Origin: Clostridia bacterium
Lineage (GTDB): Bacteria > Bacillota > Clostridia > Oscillospirales > CAG-382
DNA length: 64,000 nucleotides
Direction of reading: 5' to 3'
NCBI GenBank assembly: GCA_017516825.1
Contig: JAFXBC010000003.1
Location: forward strand, 1 to 64,000
The position numbers were made by a program, and so were the translations under genes. Position 1 is the first letter of the stretch. Every line of letters begins with the position of its first letter. Below, in pieces: positions 19,792 through 28,758 of this stretch. The notes beneath the pieces were generated by a model that was not told the DNA's origin, did not search any database, and was given only the letters and a program-made list of their open reading frames with translations.

Positions 19792-19826
19792 GTAAGCACA
19801 AAAAATCCGAAAAAGGAGTTTTTATC

Positions 19827-20096
19827 ATGGCTTTTCTTAAGAAATTCTGGCCCTATTCCTTCACCGTGAAGGCTAAGGACGTTACCTCCCTGGTGGTGAA
19901 TATCATCATTCAGATCCTGGTTGCCTTTGCGGCAGGTCTGCTGATCTGGCTGGCTACCGCCATCACCGGTTGGATCCCCGTTGTGGGTGGACTCATCGGC
20001 GTTCTGCTGGGCATCGTAGGTTCCGTGATCGAGATCTACGTTCTCATCGGCATCGTGCTTTCCGTTCTGAACTTCTGCGACGTTCTGAAGGACTAA
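19827..20096 (+). CDS. Small two-helix membrane protein (hypothetical)
   Basis: The 89-residue protein has a short basic N-terminus, two long hydrophobic segments (about 20-46 and 50-83) joined by GWIPVVGG, and an acidic end CDVLKD. Strong promoter, ribosome binding site and terminator signals suggest it is well expressed. It resembles short glycine-rich conserved membrane proteins of Clostridia; I do not recognise a function. Confidence 0.75.
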   Translation: MAFLKKFWPYSFTVKAKDVTSLVVNIIIQILVAFAAGLLIWLATAITGWIPVVGGLIGVLLGIVGSVIEIYVLIGIVLSVLNFCDVLKD

Positions 20097-20111
20097 GATC
20101 ATTTGCAAAAC

Positions 20112-20142
20112 AAAACGCAACCCCGAAAAAGGGTTGCGTTTT
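20112..20142 (+). terminator. Rho-independent terminator of the small membrane protein gene
   Basis: AAAACGCAACCC (20112-20123) pairs perfectly with 20131-20142 and runs into a T-tract. The A-rich left side would also serve the convergent rubrerythrin gene. Confidence 0.9.
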
Positions 20143-20154
20143 TTGTTTGCTTAC

Positions 20155-20694
20155 TTAATAGTTTTGTACTTTCTTCTGGAAGTACGCCTTGGGGTGTGCG
20201 CAAACGGGGCACATCTCGGGAGCGGCCTTGCCTACGTGTACGTGGCCGCAGTTGGTGCAGAGCCAGACACAGACCTCATCGGAAACGAAGATCTTCTCGG
20301 TCTGCAGTTTCTCCAGAACGGCTCTGTAACGTGCCTCGTGCTCCTTCTCGATAGCGCCTACCATCTCGAACAGCAAAGCGATGTGGGTGAAGCCTTCCTC
20401 ACGGGCGTCCTTGGCAAAGCCTGCGTACATATCCGTCCATTCGTAATGTTCCCCTGCAGCCGCATCCTCCAGATTGGTGGCGGTGTCGGGAATGCCGCCG
20501 TCGTGGAGAAGCTTGAACCAGATCTTAGCGTGCTCCTTCTCGTTCTTGGCGGTCTCGGTGAAAACGTCGGCAAGGAGGGTGTAGCCTTCCTTCTTTGCCA
20601 CGGAGGCGTAGTAGTCGTACTTGTTACGCGCCTGGGATTCCCCTGCAAAAGCCGCAAGCAGGTTCATTTCGGTTTTGGTGCCCTTCAGTTCCAT
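20155..20694 (-). CDS. rbr: Rubrerythrin
   Basis: Rubrerythrin is a cytosolic NADH-linked peroxidase of anaerobes that reduces hydrogen peroxide. The four-helix di-iron domain carries the expected glutamates in [18 protein letters not shown] and [11 protein letters not shown]-terminal rubredoxin domain has two CxxC knuckles (CTNCG, CPVCA). The 179 residues are typical. It lies 32 bases after the PerR-like gene and shares its promoter, so peroxide control is likely. Confidence 0.95.
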   Translation of the reverse strand: MELKGTKTEMNLLAAFAGESQARNKYDYYASVAKKEGYTLLADVFTETAKNEKEHAKIWFKLLHDGGIPDTATNLEDAAAGEHYEWTDMYAGFAKDAREEGFTHIALLFEMVGAIEKEHEARYRAVLEKLQTEKIFVSDEVCVWLCTNCGHVHVGKAAPEMCPVCAHPKAYFQKKVQNY

Positions 20695-20726
20695 AGATCA
20701 TAGACTCCTTTTGTGATATAAAAAAT

Positions 20727-21110
20727 TTATTGTACTTGTGCTTTTTTTCCTTTGGACTTGCAGGCGGGGCAAATACCGCGGATATTCAACTGGTAATCCA
20801 GCACGGTGATCTCTCCCCTGGATTCCAAAAGATCCTTCAGCCCGCCGAAGGTGATGTCCACCAGCTTGCCGCATCCGTCGCAATGGAGATGCTCGTGGGG
20901 GATCATGTTACGGTCGTAGCGGTCGGGGCCGTATTCCGTGACGATCTGGCGGATCTCCTTGTCCTCCACCATCAGCCGCAGGTTGCGGTACACCGTTCCC
21001 AGCGCGATGGAGGGCATCTCCGCCTTGGCGTAGCCAAAAATCTCGTCTGCAGACAAATGGCCTTCCGTATTCATGATGATCTTGTAGATCAACTGTCTTT
21101 GTCTTGTCAT
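20727..21110 (-). CDS. perR: Fur-family regulator, PerR-like
   Basis: This is a 127-residue metal-dependent repressor. A winged-helix DNA-binding domain (about 1-75, LGTVYRNLRLM recognition region) is followed by HEHLHCDGCGK and a second CPAC pair. The two CxxC pairs form the structural zinc site. Co-transcription with rubrerythrin points to peroxide sensing (PerR) rather than iron (Fur) or zinc (Zur), but this is inferred from context. GGAGGA precedes ATG 21110. Confidence 0.85.
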   Translation of the reverse strand: MTRQRQLIYKIIMNTEGHLSADEIFGYAKAEMPSIALGTVYRNLRLMVEDKEIRQIVTEYGPDRYDRNMIPHEHLHCDGCGKLVDITFGGLKDLLESRGEITVLDYQLNIRGICPACKSKGKKAQVQ

Positions 21111-21122
21111 GGCTCCTCCGCT

Positions 21123-21149
21123 TAAGAATAGTTCCTAATTCCGTTCTTA
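21123..21149. promoter_or_regulatory. Candidate PerR operator between -10 box and start codon
   Basis: TAAGAA and TTCTTA form an inverted repeat separated by 15 bases directly after the perR -10 box. The position suits autorepression. The sequence does not match the classic PerR box, so the assignment is tentative. Confidence 0.4.
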
Positions 21150-21177
21150 GTATATCACCTTTTTTCTCGTTTGTCAA
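21149..21177 (-). promoter_or_regulatory. Promoter of the perR-rbr operon
   Basis: A consensus TTGACA (21177-21172) and TATACT (21154-21149) are 17 bases apart. Confidence 0.8.
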
Positions 21178-21185
21178 GTTCTTTC

Positions 21186-21214
21186 TTTACAAAACCGAAA
21201 AAATATGCTACAAT
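21186..21214 (+). promoter_or_regulatory. Promoter of the ygiQ-like gene
   Basis: TTTACA and TACAAT have a 17-base spacer. It diverges from the perR promoter, with the two -35 boxes within about 10 bases. Confidence 0.65.
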
Positions 21215-21243
21215 GAGAAAAATGCCCAGAGGAGGAAGTAACC

Positions 21244-23112
21244 ATGCCCTTTTTACCCGTTACCCCGGAGGAATTACAGGGACAACCGGATTTTATCATC
21301 GTCACGGGGGACGCATACGTGGACCATCCCTCCTTCGGCACTGCCATCATCTCCCGGGTGTTGGAGGCGGAGGGATTCTCCGTTGCCATCCTGCCCCAGC
21401 CGGAATACCGCTCCTGCGAGGCCTTTAAGAAATTCGGCAAGCCCAGGCTGGCCTTTTTGGTGAACAGCGGGAACATCGATTCCATGGTGGCCCACTACAC
21501 CGTGGCCAAGAAGCGGCGTAACGACGACTATTACTCCCCCGGCGGCAAGGCGGGCTACCGTCCCGACAGGGCCGTGATCGTGTACTGCAACCGCATCCGC
21601 GAAGCCTACGGGGATATTCCCATCATCATCGGGGGCGTGGAGGCCTCCACCAGACGGTTTGCCCATTACGATTACTGGACGGATTCCGTGCGGAGAAGCA
21701 TTCTGGTGGACAGCCGTGCGGACATCCTCACCTACGGCATGGGAGAAAATATTCTCCGTCGTCTGGCCTTCCTTTTGGATAAGGGGGTGCCGGTACGAAA
21801 GATCCGTGACGTGCGGGGCACGGTATTTATGGAGTCAAGAGAGTTTTGCCCCCATTTTGAATCTGCATTCATCGGGGAGTACGACGATCTGAAAACCGAC
21901 AAAAAAGAATACACCAAGGCCTTCCGTATTCAGAATGAGAACCAGGATCCCTTCTACGGCAAGGCGCTGGTGGAGGGATACGACAACAAGATCCTGGTGC
22001 AGAACCCGCCCATGCATCCTTTGACCACGGAGGAGCTGGACAAGGTGTACGCTCTGCCCTATATGCGAGCCTATCATCCCATGTACGAAAAGGACGGGGG
22101 CATCCCCGCGATTCAGGAAGTGCAGTTCTCCATCACCCACAACAGAGGGTGCTTCGGCAACTGTAACTTCTGCTCCATCGCCTTCCACCAGGGCAGAACG
22201 GTGACCTCCCGCAGTGTGGAGTCCTGCCTGGAGGAGGCAAAGCTGCTGACCAAGCTTCCGGGGTTTAAGGGATACATCCACGACGTAGGCGGGCCTTCCG
22301 CAAACTTCCGCGGAAATTACTGCGAGAAGGCAAAGAAGGCTGGTGTCTGCAAGAACAAGAACTGCCTCACCCCCTCCATCTGCAAGAATATGAAGGTGGA
22401 TCACGAGGAATACTTAGAGCTTTTGAAGAAGGTAGAGGCGATCCCCGGGGTGAAGAAGGTGTTCGTCCGCTCCGGGTTGCGGTACGACTATATGCTGGCG
22501 GACAAAAACGACGATTTCTTCCGCAAGATCGTGAAGGATCACGTCAGCGGGCAATTGAAGGTGGCCCCCGAGCATTGCTCCAACCACGTGCTGAAGCTGA
22601 TGGGCAAGCCCTCTATTGAGACCTACGACAGATTCAAGGCAAAGTTCTATAAGATCACCGAGGAATTGGGAAAGGAGCAGTATCTGGTGCCCTATCTCAT
22701 GTCCTCCCATCCCGGTTCTACCCTGGCAGACGCCATTGAATTGGCCCTCTATCTGAAGAAGAACCGTATCAATCCCGAGCAAGTGCAGGATTTCTATCCC
22801 ACCCCCGGCACGGCTTCCACCTGTATGTTCTGGACGGGGCTGGATCCCTTTACCGGAGAGACGGTGTTCGTGCCCAAGGACTACGAGGAAAAACGGCAGC
22901 AAAGGGCGCTTCTGCAATGGTACAAGCCGGATAACCACGACACCGTGCGGAAGGCGCTGTACCGTGCGGGCAGGCAGGATCTCATCGGATTCGGGCCGGA
23001 CTGTCTGGTGAAGCCTCGGGTGTTGGCCAAAGAAAGATCCTACGGCAAAAAGGATACGAAAAAGCCCCAAGGGAAGACCTTGGGGAAAAAGCCGATGAAG
23101 AAAAAGAGATAA
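21244..23112 (+). CDS. YgiQ family radical SAM protein
   Basis: The 622-residue protein has the YgiQ architecture: an N-terminal DUF3362-associated region ([16 protein letters not shown]), a radical SAM core with the cluster-binding cysteines Cys303, Cys307 and Cys310 in CFGNCNFC, and further conserved cysteines in the [16 protein letters not shown] region. The C-terminal DUF3362 part includes [11 protein letters not shown] and a lysine-rich tail. The reaction is unknown; methylthiotransferase-like chemistry has been suggested by similarity only. GGAGGA precedes ATG 21244. Confidence 0.93.
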   Translation: MPFLPVTPEELQGQPDFIIVTGDAYVDHPSFGTAIISRVLEAEGFSVAILPQPEYRSCEAFKKFGKPRLAFLVNSGNIDSMVAHYTVAKKRRNDDYYSPGGKAGYRPDRAVIVYCNRIREAYGDIPIIIGGVEASTRRFAHYDYWTDSVRRSILVDSRADILTYGMGENILRRLAFLLDKGVPVRKIRDVRGTVFMESREFCPHFESAFIGEYDDLKTDKKEYTKAFRIQNENQDPFYGKALVEGYDNKILVQNPPMHPLTTEELDKVYALPYMRAYHPMYEKDGGIPAIQEVQFSITHNRGCFGNCNFCSIAFHQGRTVTSRSVESCLEEAKLLTKLPGFKGYIHDVGGPSANFRGNYCEKAKKAGVCKNKNCLTPSICKNMKVDHEEYLELLKKVEAIPGVKKVFVRSGLRYDYMLADKNDDFFRKIVKDHVSGQLKVAPEHCSNHVLKLMGKPSIETYDRFKAKFYKITEELGKEQYLVPYLMSSHPGSTLADAIELALYLKKNRINPEQVQDFYPTPGTASTCMFWTGLDPFTGETVFVPKDYEEKRQQRALLQWYKPDNHDTVRKALYRAGRQDLIGFGPDCLVKPRVLAKERSYGKKDTKKPQGKTLGKKPMKKKR

Positions 23113-23239
23113 GGGTACGTTAAGGGGCGCTTCTTGAAAAAGCGTCCCTTAAAAAACAACAGAAAAACAATGTACACCCTGTATGCACAGGGTGTAAAAA
23201 AACATATTTTTCCCGAAAGCGTTCGTTTTCTTCGGTTTC

Positions 23240-23440
23240 GGGTCGCCGTGGACGTCGACCCCTACAAATACGCATGAAGCATTGGCTAAAAACAGACTGT
23301 ATTTTCACGCAACAAGTAAGGCATAAAACGAATTTTCGCCATCCCCTGTGCGGGAGAAAGGGTCGAATATTCACCCTTTTCTCGGCTCGAGTTCGTAGGG
23401 GGCGACGTCTCGCCGCCGTAGGCGGTATCGGCGCCCCGCC
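23240..23440 (-). mobile_element. MITE-like interspersed repeat, copy A
   Basis: The copy is bounded by inverted repeats of about 30 bp. The left end contains GTCGCCGTGGACGTCGACCC and the right end is its mirror (GTAGGGGGCGACGTC...GGCGCCCC). The right end also has an extra GC palindrome of about 18 bp. The interior shares GCATTGGCTAAAA and TTTTCACGCAAC with the copies at 28337 and 38205, which are in the opposite orientation. It encodes no protein. Confidence 0.7.
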
Positions 23441-23501
23441 TTCGTTGCGTTACGAAACGCACCAGTACCGCACCCTATATGTGAGCTGTGTTTCTTTTTT
23501 T

Positions 23502-23580
23502 CCGAAAGCGACAGCTTTCGGCAATAAGGTTTCTTTTGGATTCTTAAGGGGTTTTCTTTTCCGAAAGAAAACCCCTTAAG
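23502..23580 (-). repeat. Two-hairpin intergenic element, copy 2
   Basis: A 17-bp perfect stem (23543-23559 with 23564-23580) and a second 8-bp stem (23502-23509 with 23514-23521) are arranged in sense for the upstream minus-strand gene. The second stem reads CCGAAAGC/GCTTTCGG instead of CCGAAAAC/GTTTTCGG, a compensatory base-pair change. Confidence 0.8.
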
Positions 23581-23588
23581 CGTTTTCC

Positions 23589-23777
23589 TTAAGCCTCGTC
23601 TTTGATGATCCGCACCTGGTTCAGCACCAACTGGAGAGCCATGTCCCAATCTCTGGAAAGCTCCACCACGTCGTCGATAATAAATCCCTCGTTGGTGAAC
23701 TTCTCGTATTTTTCGGGAGAGATCTTTTCCTTCCAGGCCTCCTCGAAGCCTTCCTTGATCATATAAGTCTTGGACAT
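23589..23777 (-). CDS. Small conserved-looking cytosolic protein (hypothetical)
   Basis: The 62-residue protein (MSKTYMIKEGFEEAWKEK...) is soluble, mixed-charge and predicted mostly helical. I do not recognise the family. A good promoter upstream and a 3' hairpin element support it being a real gene, although its ribosome binding site is weak. Confidence 0.6.
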   Translation of the reverse strand: MSKTYMIKEGFEEAWKEKISPEKYEKFTNEGFIIDDVVELSRDWDMALQLVLNQVRIIKDEA

Positions 23778-23810
23778 AGCACACGTCTCACTTTGTAAAG
23801 TATTTTTTAC

Positions 23811-23839
23811 AGTTTATCACAAGAAAAAAACCTTGTCAA
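23811..23839 (-). promoter_or_regulatory. Promoter of the 62-residue protein gene
   Basis: TTGACA (23839-23834) and TAAACT (23816-23811) are 17 bases apart. Confidence 0.65.
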
Positions 23840-23843
23840 GAGG

Positions 23844-23872
23844 TTGCTTTTTTTGTGTCTTTATGGTAAACT
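23844..23872 (+). promoter_or_regulatory. Promoter of the DUF4317 gene
   Basis: TTGCTT and TAAACT have a 17-base spacer and diverge from the neighbouring minus-strand promoter. Confidence 0.6.
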
Positions 23873-23906
23873 AATGTGAATACACTATTGACCAAAGGAA
23901 GATACC

Positions 23907-25040
23907 ATGCTTGACAAAGAAGTTGCGGAGCTGAGACGACGCTTCCGCTATCAAAAGAACAATTTCTCTACCTTGTACGGCTGTTACGTAAACGGCAACA
24001 AGGAGATCATCACTACCTTCTCCCGCTCCTTCCAGCTCCTTGACCAGGACGAGCAGGAGAAATACCTGGGCTTTTTCCGCAGAAATCTGGCTGGCAACGT
24101 GGGAAAGAACCTGTTGGAGCTTCCCTTCACCAACGAACAGGTGCTTTCCTCGGAGGAGCATACCCTGCTTCGCACCCTGCGTGACAGCAAGCTGAAGGAC
24201 GAGGAAGCTGTACAGATCTTCTGCGGGAAGATCGTGGAACACCTGGATATGGGCTGTAACTACCTGATCCTGCTGGCTCACGATACATACGACGTATTCA
24301 GCTACGGCAAGGACGGGGAGAAGTCCTTGGAATCCGAATCCCAGTTCTCCTACGTCACCGGGTGCGTTTGCCCCATGAAGCCCTCCAAGCCCGCTTTGTG
24401 CTACGATCCCATCCAAGGAAGCTTCCACAGTAAGAGCGAGGAGCTGACGGTTGCGCCTCCGGAGTGGGGCTTCCTCTTCCCCGCCTTCGACAACCGCAGT
24501 GCCAACCTGTACAGCGTGCTGTATACCAATAAGAACTTAAGCGAGCATCGGGAGGCGGTGGTCACTGCCCTGTTCGGCACTCCCCTGCCCATGCCTGCCA
24601 ATACCCAAAAGGAGGCCTTCGGCGGCATTTTGTCCTCCAGCCTGGAGGAGGAATGCAGCTACGACGTGGTGCAGACCGTCCACGACAAGCTTCTGGCCCG
24701 GGTGGAGGCACAGAAGGAGCAAAAGGACGAGCCCTTCGTGGCGGTGACGAAATCCGATCTGAAAAACACCCTCACGGATCTGGGTGTTTCCGAAGCAAAG
24801 GTAGAGACCTTTGAAAAGCAGTTCGACGAATCCTTCGGGGAGCATACAGAGATCTGCCCCCGCAATCTTCTCACCGGAAGCGGGCTGGAGCTTTGCACCG
24901 ACGACGTAAAGGTACGGGTGGACGCCGCTCACAGCGACCTGGTGGAGACCCGCCTTCTGGACGGCAAGCCCTGTATCATCATCCACGCGGAGGGCAACCT
25001 CACCGTCAACGGCATCTCCGTGAAGATCCGCAAGCAGTAA
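23907..25040 (+). CDS. DUF4317 family protein
   Basis: The 377-residue cytosolic protein begins with the family signature LDKEVAELRRRF, KNNFSTLYGCYVN and GNKEIITTF. DUF4317 is widespread in Clostridia and has no known function. The C-terminal third (about 270-377) looks like a separate alpha/beta module. It is 34 bases upstream of DUF4855 lipoprotein 2, with no promoter in the gap, so the two probably form an operon. Confidence 0.85.
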   Translation: MLDKEVAELRRRFRYQKNNFSTLYGCYVNGNKEIITTFSRSFQLLDQDEQEKYLGFFRRNLAGNVGKNLLELPFTNEQVLSSEEHTLLRTLRDSKLKDEEAVQIFCGKIVEHLDMGCNYLILLAHDTYDVFSYGKDGEKSLESESQFSYVTGCVCPMKPSKPALCYDPIQGSFHSKSEELTVAPPEWGFLFPAFDNRSANLYSVLYTNKNLSEHREAVVTALFGTPLPMPANTQKEAFGGILSSSLEEECSYDVVQTVHDKLLARVEAQKEQKDEPFVAVTKSDLKNTLTDLGVSEAKVETFEKQFDESFGEHTEICPRNLLTGSGLELCTDDVKVRVDAAHSDLVETRLLDGKPCIIIHAEGNLTVNGISVKIRKQ

Positions 25041-25074
25041 AAAAAGACTCTACATAAAAGGAAAGGGACACGTT

Positions 25075-28000
25075 ATGAAAAAATGGATCGCCTGGTTGCT
25101 TTTGGGCTGTACGCTTTTGATGGCGGCCTGCGAAAGCACCCCCGGAACCACATCCGGGGACACATCCTCCGTTCTTGAAACAGAATCCTCTGAAGGGACT
25201 TCCTCCGATTCACCTATGGAAAACGTAAAACACACTCTCATCAGCGTAGGCAAGCCCTACACCTCCTCCCGGGCGCCCGCCTCCGGCTACGAGGACCTGT
25301 TCGGTCAGCAATTGACCGACGGACAGAAGGCCTTTGACACCGCCGTTCACTACACCGACGTGCGTTTGGTGGGCTTCAACGACGACGCCCGCATCGACAT
25401 CGATCTGGGGGAGGACGGTAAGTCCATCACCTCCGCCTCCGTCCGTGTGATCGATATCAACACCGACGGCGTTAAGCTGGCAAAGCGAGTTCGCTTCTAC
25501 GGCAGTAACTCCGCCGACAGCGGTTGGGAATCCCTGGGCAAAGCAAGCTTTGTCTCCACCGGAGACAGAACCATGTCCACCGCCACCGTGGAGTTTGAGG
25601 AGCCCGTGGATTACCGTTATATCCGCGCCTCCATCACCCGTGACGACAACGCCCATTTCTTCTTCGTGGACGAGATCGAGGTCTTTGCCGACGTGGACGA
25701 GCCCGAGGTGGTGAACACCGGAGACGTCGTTTACGACAGCGAGGATATCGACCGCGGGGCATGGGCAGGTCTTTCCACCGGCATCACTGCAGCTCCCGTT
25801 GATAGCACCAACCTCGCCAAGGGCGTTACCTACACCTTCAACGACTGCGTCTTCGATAAGCGCGCCCCCGAAAGCAAGACCCTCCTCACAGACGGTGATC
25901 GTCCCACCCGCCGCTTTGGTGACAAGGTCTGGGTAGGTATCAAGGCGGAAGGCAAGCCTTCTGTCTCCATGAATCTCGCCAAGGCTTACGACAATATTTA
26001 CGGCTTCCGCATCCATATGCTGGGTGCGGGTCTGAACGTGACCTATCCCGGTGCCATCGACGTATACGGCGGCCCCGACAAGAACAATCTGGTGCTTCTG
26101 GGCAGGATCTATGCCCCCGGTAAGGTTGCCAACCAGGCCTACACCCTGTTGATGCCGGAATATATCAACGCCAAGTGCTTCCGCTTTGATTTCGTAGGCG
26201 GAGACGAAGGTCAGTACCTGTGGATCGAGGAGATCGAGATCCTGGCAGGTCACGGCACCGTGCAGGCAGGCGAACACTTCCCCGAGCTTAACTTCCCCAT
26301 CGTCACCGAGGACGAATACTGGGATGCCTCCGCATCCGATTATACCACCTACCAGAACCTTCTGTTGGGTCTGGGGCAGCAGATCGCGGCATCCGACTAC
26401 GTTTCCTCCGACAATCCCCACCTGTCTCACCCCTTGACGCCTTACGACACCAAGCTCCTCACCGACGGCAAGCACGGCAACGTGAAGTCCTGCTACGGTC
26501 CCGACTGGTTCTTCTTCCACGGCGGCAACGCTTTGGATTTCTTCTACGACCTGGGCAAGGTTTCCTCCGTGGATAAAGTTGTCATCAGCCTTTTGGAATA
26601 CGGCTCCTGGGGAATCACCCGACCCAAGTTCCATTCCGTCTTTCTTTCCGACGACGGTGAGACCTGGTACAAAGTAGCAGACTATCAGCGACCTACGAAC
26701 CAGAAGTTCTCCGAAGAAACCAACGTGCAGTTTGCATATCAGCTGGATAAGGCTTACGCCGCACGGTTCGTCCGCTTCCGCATCGAATGCCAGGGCTTCC
26801 TGTTCGTAGATGAGTTTGAAGCCTACGGCACCAAGGAAGTGAAGGAAGGCACCACCCGTCTGGAGGACACCGACCTTCGGGTCTCCGTGTTCTACACCAA
26901 CCCCTCTCGAGCACAGTTCGCCACCAGCGACAACACCGGCGTTCACGCCGAGGAGATCGCTCTTTTGTGGGGCGGCAACGAGGGCTCTGACAATATGCTC
27001 AAGGGCTTTGCCGCTTATCTGGACGAGGAAGGCAACGTCAAGGACACTATGATGGACGGCTTTATGTACTTCCCGGACTACCATCTGCCCACCGGCGTGC
27101 AGGGCTACCAGGCCAGCGGCAAGGCGGACTGGGAATATATGTTCAATACCACTTTCGACGGCAAGAACGGCCTTGAAAAGCTGGAGGAAGTGGTTGGCGA
27201 GATCAAGTCCACTTTGAACATTCCCGATTACAAGGTCTACGTATACTTCCCCCTGCTTCGTCTTTGCGATGTTCCCGGAAGCAGTCTTGACCCTAAGGGC
27301 AACGTGAAGAACTTCGGCGACGTGGACGGGGACGGCGTGACCGAGGATACCACCAAGTCCGAGGACCGCGTGAAGATCTTCCGCTGGTTCGTGGAGAAGG
27401 TCACCACCGAGTTTGCCGCAAGAGGCTACGAGAACCTGGTTCTGGACGGCTTCTGCTGGGTCAACGAGGACGTAGGCTACGAGATGGACGACTCCCACAT
27501 CATCACCGAGGCAGGTGACGTTTGCAAGGAAGCGGGGCAGAATATGCTGTGGATCCCCTACTACACCGCAAACCGCTACTTCCTGGGTCATGAGATGGGG
27601 GTTGGCGTCACCAATATGCAGCCCAACTATATGTTCGACCTTGAGCAGTCCACCTCCCGCCTGGAGGTGACCGCTACCCGTCTCAAGTGGATGAAGATGT
27701 GCGTGGAGATCGAGCACAACTTCGAGGCCTTTGCAGACCCGCTGTTCTTGCGGAACTACATGATGTATCTGTACTACGGCGCACTTTCCGGGTATATGGA
27801 TTCCATCCACATCTACTACGACAACACCGAGAATATCTCCCTCATGGCTTACAGCAAGGATCCCATGATCCGCTTCCAGTACGATGCCACCTATCACTTC
27901 ATCAAGAACGATCTGGATATTTATCCCGACGCCCGTGACGTGTTGAAGTTCACCACCAAGAAGGACACCATTCTGGAGGGTACTCTGAACGTGGACAACT

Positions 28001-28179
28001 CCTTCTCCCTGTACACCCTCACAAGCGCACCTGCCAACGGCACTGTGGCTCTCTCCACCGACGGCACCCTGCGCTACTACCCCGCTCACGGCTTCACCGG
28101 CAAGGACACCTTCACCTACACCTACAACAACTACCTGGGTGAGTCCGAGACCTGCACCGTGGAGATTACGGTAGAATAA
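25075..28179 (+). CDS. DUF4855 discoidin-domain lipoprotein 2
   Basis: The 1034-residue paralogue of the protein at 6196 has the same order: lipobox MAAC, a Thr/Ser/Glu linker, discoidin-like segments (DDGETWYK, ARFVRFRIE), the DUF4855 barrel and a final Ig/cadherin-like domain ending GFTGKDTFTYTYNNY. The EF-hand-like loop DVDGDGVTED begins at Asp749, preceded by an insertion (DVPGSSLDPKGN) absent from paralogue 1. GGAAAGGGA precedes ATG 25075. It is predicted to be a cell-surface carbohydrate-binding or -cleaving lipoprotein. Confidence 0.85.
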   Translation: MKKWIAWLLLGCTLLMAACESTPGTTSGDTSSVLETESSEGTSSDSPMENVKHTLISVGKPYTSSRAPASGYEDLFGQQLTDGQKAFDTAVHYTDVRLVGFNDDARIDIDLGEDGKSITSASVRVIDINTDGVKLAKRVRFYGSNSADSGWESLGKASFVSTGDRTMSTATVEFEEPVDYRYIRASITRDDNAHFFFVDEIEVFADVDEPEVVNTGDVVYDSEDIDRGAWAGLSTGITAAPVDSTNLAKGVTYTFNDCVFDKRAPESKTLLTDGDRPTRRFGDKVWVGIKAEGKPSVSMNLAKAYDNIYGFRIHMLGAGLNVTYPGAIDVYGGPDKNNLVLLGRIYAPGKVANQAYTLLMPEYINAKCFRFDFVGGDEGQYLWIEEIEILAGHGTVQAGEHFPELNFPIVTEDEYWDASASDYTTYQNLLLGLGQQIAASDYVSSDNPHLSHPLTPYDTKLLTDGKHGNVKSCYGPDWFFFHGGNALDFFYDLGKVSSVDKVVISLLEYGSWGITRPKFHSVFLSDDGETWYKVADYQRPTNQKFSEETNVQFAYQLDKAYAARFVRFRIECQGFLFVDEFEAYGTKEVKEGTTRLEDTDLRVSVFYTNPSRAQFATSDNTGVHAEEIALLWGGNEGSDNMLKGFAAYLDEEGNVKDTMMDGFMYFPDYHLPTGVQGYQASGKADWEYMFNTTFDGKNGLEKLEEVVGEIKSTLNIPDYKVYVYFPLLRLCDVPGSSLDPKGNVKNFGDVDGDGVTEDTTKSEDRVKIFRWFVEKVTTEFAARGYENLVLDGFCWVNEDVGYEMDDSHIITEAGDVCKEAGQNMLWIPYYTANRYFLGHEMGVGVTNMQPNYMFDLEQSTSRLEVTATRLKWMKMCVEIEHNFEAFADPLFLRNYMMYLYYGALSGYMDSIHIYYDNTENISLMAYSKDPMIRFQYDATYHFIKNDLDIYPDARDVLKFTTKKDTILEGTLNVDNSFSLYTLTSAPANGTVALSTDGTLRYYPAHGFTGKDTFTYTYNNYLGESETCTVEITVE

Positions 28180-28189
28180 GAAAACGATT

Positions 28190-28266
28190 AAGGACCTTTC
28201 TTTGGAAAAAGAAAGGTCCTTGATAATCCCCAAAGAAACCGTATTGCCGAAAACTGTCGTTTTCGG
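28190..28266 (+). repeat. Two-hairpin intergenic element, copy 3
   Basis: AAGGACCTTTCTTT (28190-28203) pairs perfectly with 28208-28221. CCGAAAAC (28247-28254) pairs with GTTTTCGG (28259-28266). The spacer carries AATCCCCAAAGAAACC. It begins 10 bases after the stop of DUF4855 lipoprotein 2, in sense. Confidence 0.85.
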
Positions 28267-28336
28267 GAGAGGACTCCGCCGATGCGACGCATTCAGCCCG
28301 CAATGGAATCTCCCGCACGGAGTCCGGTGCGCAAGC

Positions 28337-28516
28337 GGGACGCCGTGGACGGCGTCCCCTACGGACCCGAACCGAGGAAAGGTTAAAAACATACCTTTTC
28401 TCCTGCAGACCGGGCGGCAATTATCCGATTTATGCCCGCCTCCTTGCGTGAAAATATAGCAGGACATTTGCCAATGCATCATGCGGTTTCGTAGGGGACG
28501 ACGTCCACGGCGTCCC
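28337..28516 (+). mobile_element. MITE-like interspersed repeat, copy B
   Basis: The left end GGGACGCCGTGGACGGCGTC and the right end GTAGGGGACGACGTCCACGG are inverted repeats, each able to fold into a hairpin. The interior shares TTGCGTGAAAA and GCCAATGCATCATGCG with copy C. It directly abuts the transposase fragment that follows. Confidence 0.7.
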
Positions 28517-28732
28517 ATTTTACATAGCCAGCTCAAACGCTTTATGAAGAGTTTTAACGGCGTATCTACAAAGTATCTGAATAACTACCTTATTTGGCAC
28601 AACTTTGTTAACTACGCCAAGGAAAGTGACGTTGAGAAGCGTGCTATCTTATTAAGCCATGTGTTAACTACATTAATAACTGATCGGAACAGCAGTTTGT
28701 CAGATCGTTCTGCTCTTCCGTTAGTTGCATAA
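28517..28732 (+). pseudogene. IS1595/ISXO2-type transposase fragment (C-terminal remnant)
   Basis: The translated stretch HSQLKRFMKSFNGVSTKYL followed by NNYLIWHNF matches the conserved C-terminal region of IS1595-family transposases (typically HSRLKxWlxxFNGVATKYLxNYLgW). Nothing of the upstream catalytic DDE domain is present, and the frame begins at the edge of the MITE-like repeat. It is a dead remnant with more AT than the host genes. Confidence 0.65.
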
Positions 28733-28758
28733 ACTTGAATTTGACGGAGGAGGGTGAC

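Larger units (their letters stand above)
23113..23588. other. 476-bp gene-free interval filled with repeats
   Basis: The interval holds, in order, an imperfect 13-bp hairpin just after ygiQ (23120-23132 with 23140-23152, followed by an A-run), a short ACACCCTG/CAGGGTGT palindrome near 23173-23196, a MITE-like repeat (23240-23440) and a two-hairpin element on the minus strand (23502-23580). No coding region is supported. Confidence 0.75.
28180..28758. other. 579-bp interval with repeats and an IS remnant
   Basis: The interval contains a two-hairpin element (28190-28266), an imperfect long palindrome with GGACTCCG (28271) and CGGAGTCC (28318), a MITE-like repeat (28337-28516) and, fused to it, an IS1595-type transposase fragment (28517-28732). 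No intact gene lies here. Confidence 0.75.

Noticed and set aside
23160..23200. CRISPR-like repeats around the ACACCCTG palindrome
   Set aside because: It is a single short palindrome with no regularly spaced repeats and no cas genes.
25210..28536. Open frame of over 1100 codons on the minus strand
   Set aside because: It is a shadow of the DUF4855 gene caused by high-GC codon bias and has no motif, promoter or ribosome binding site.
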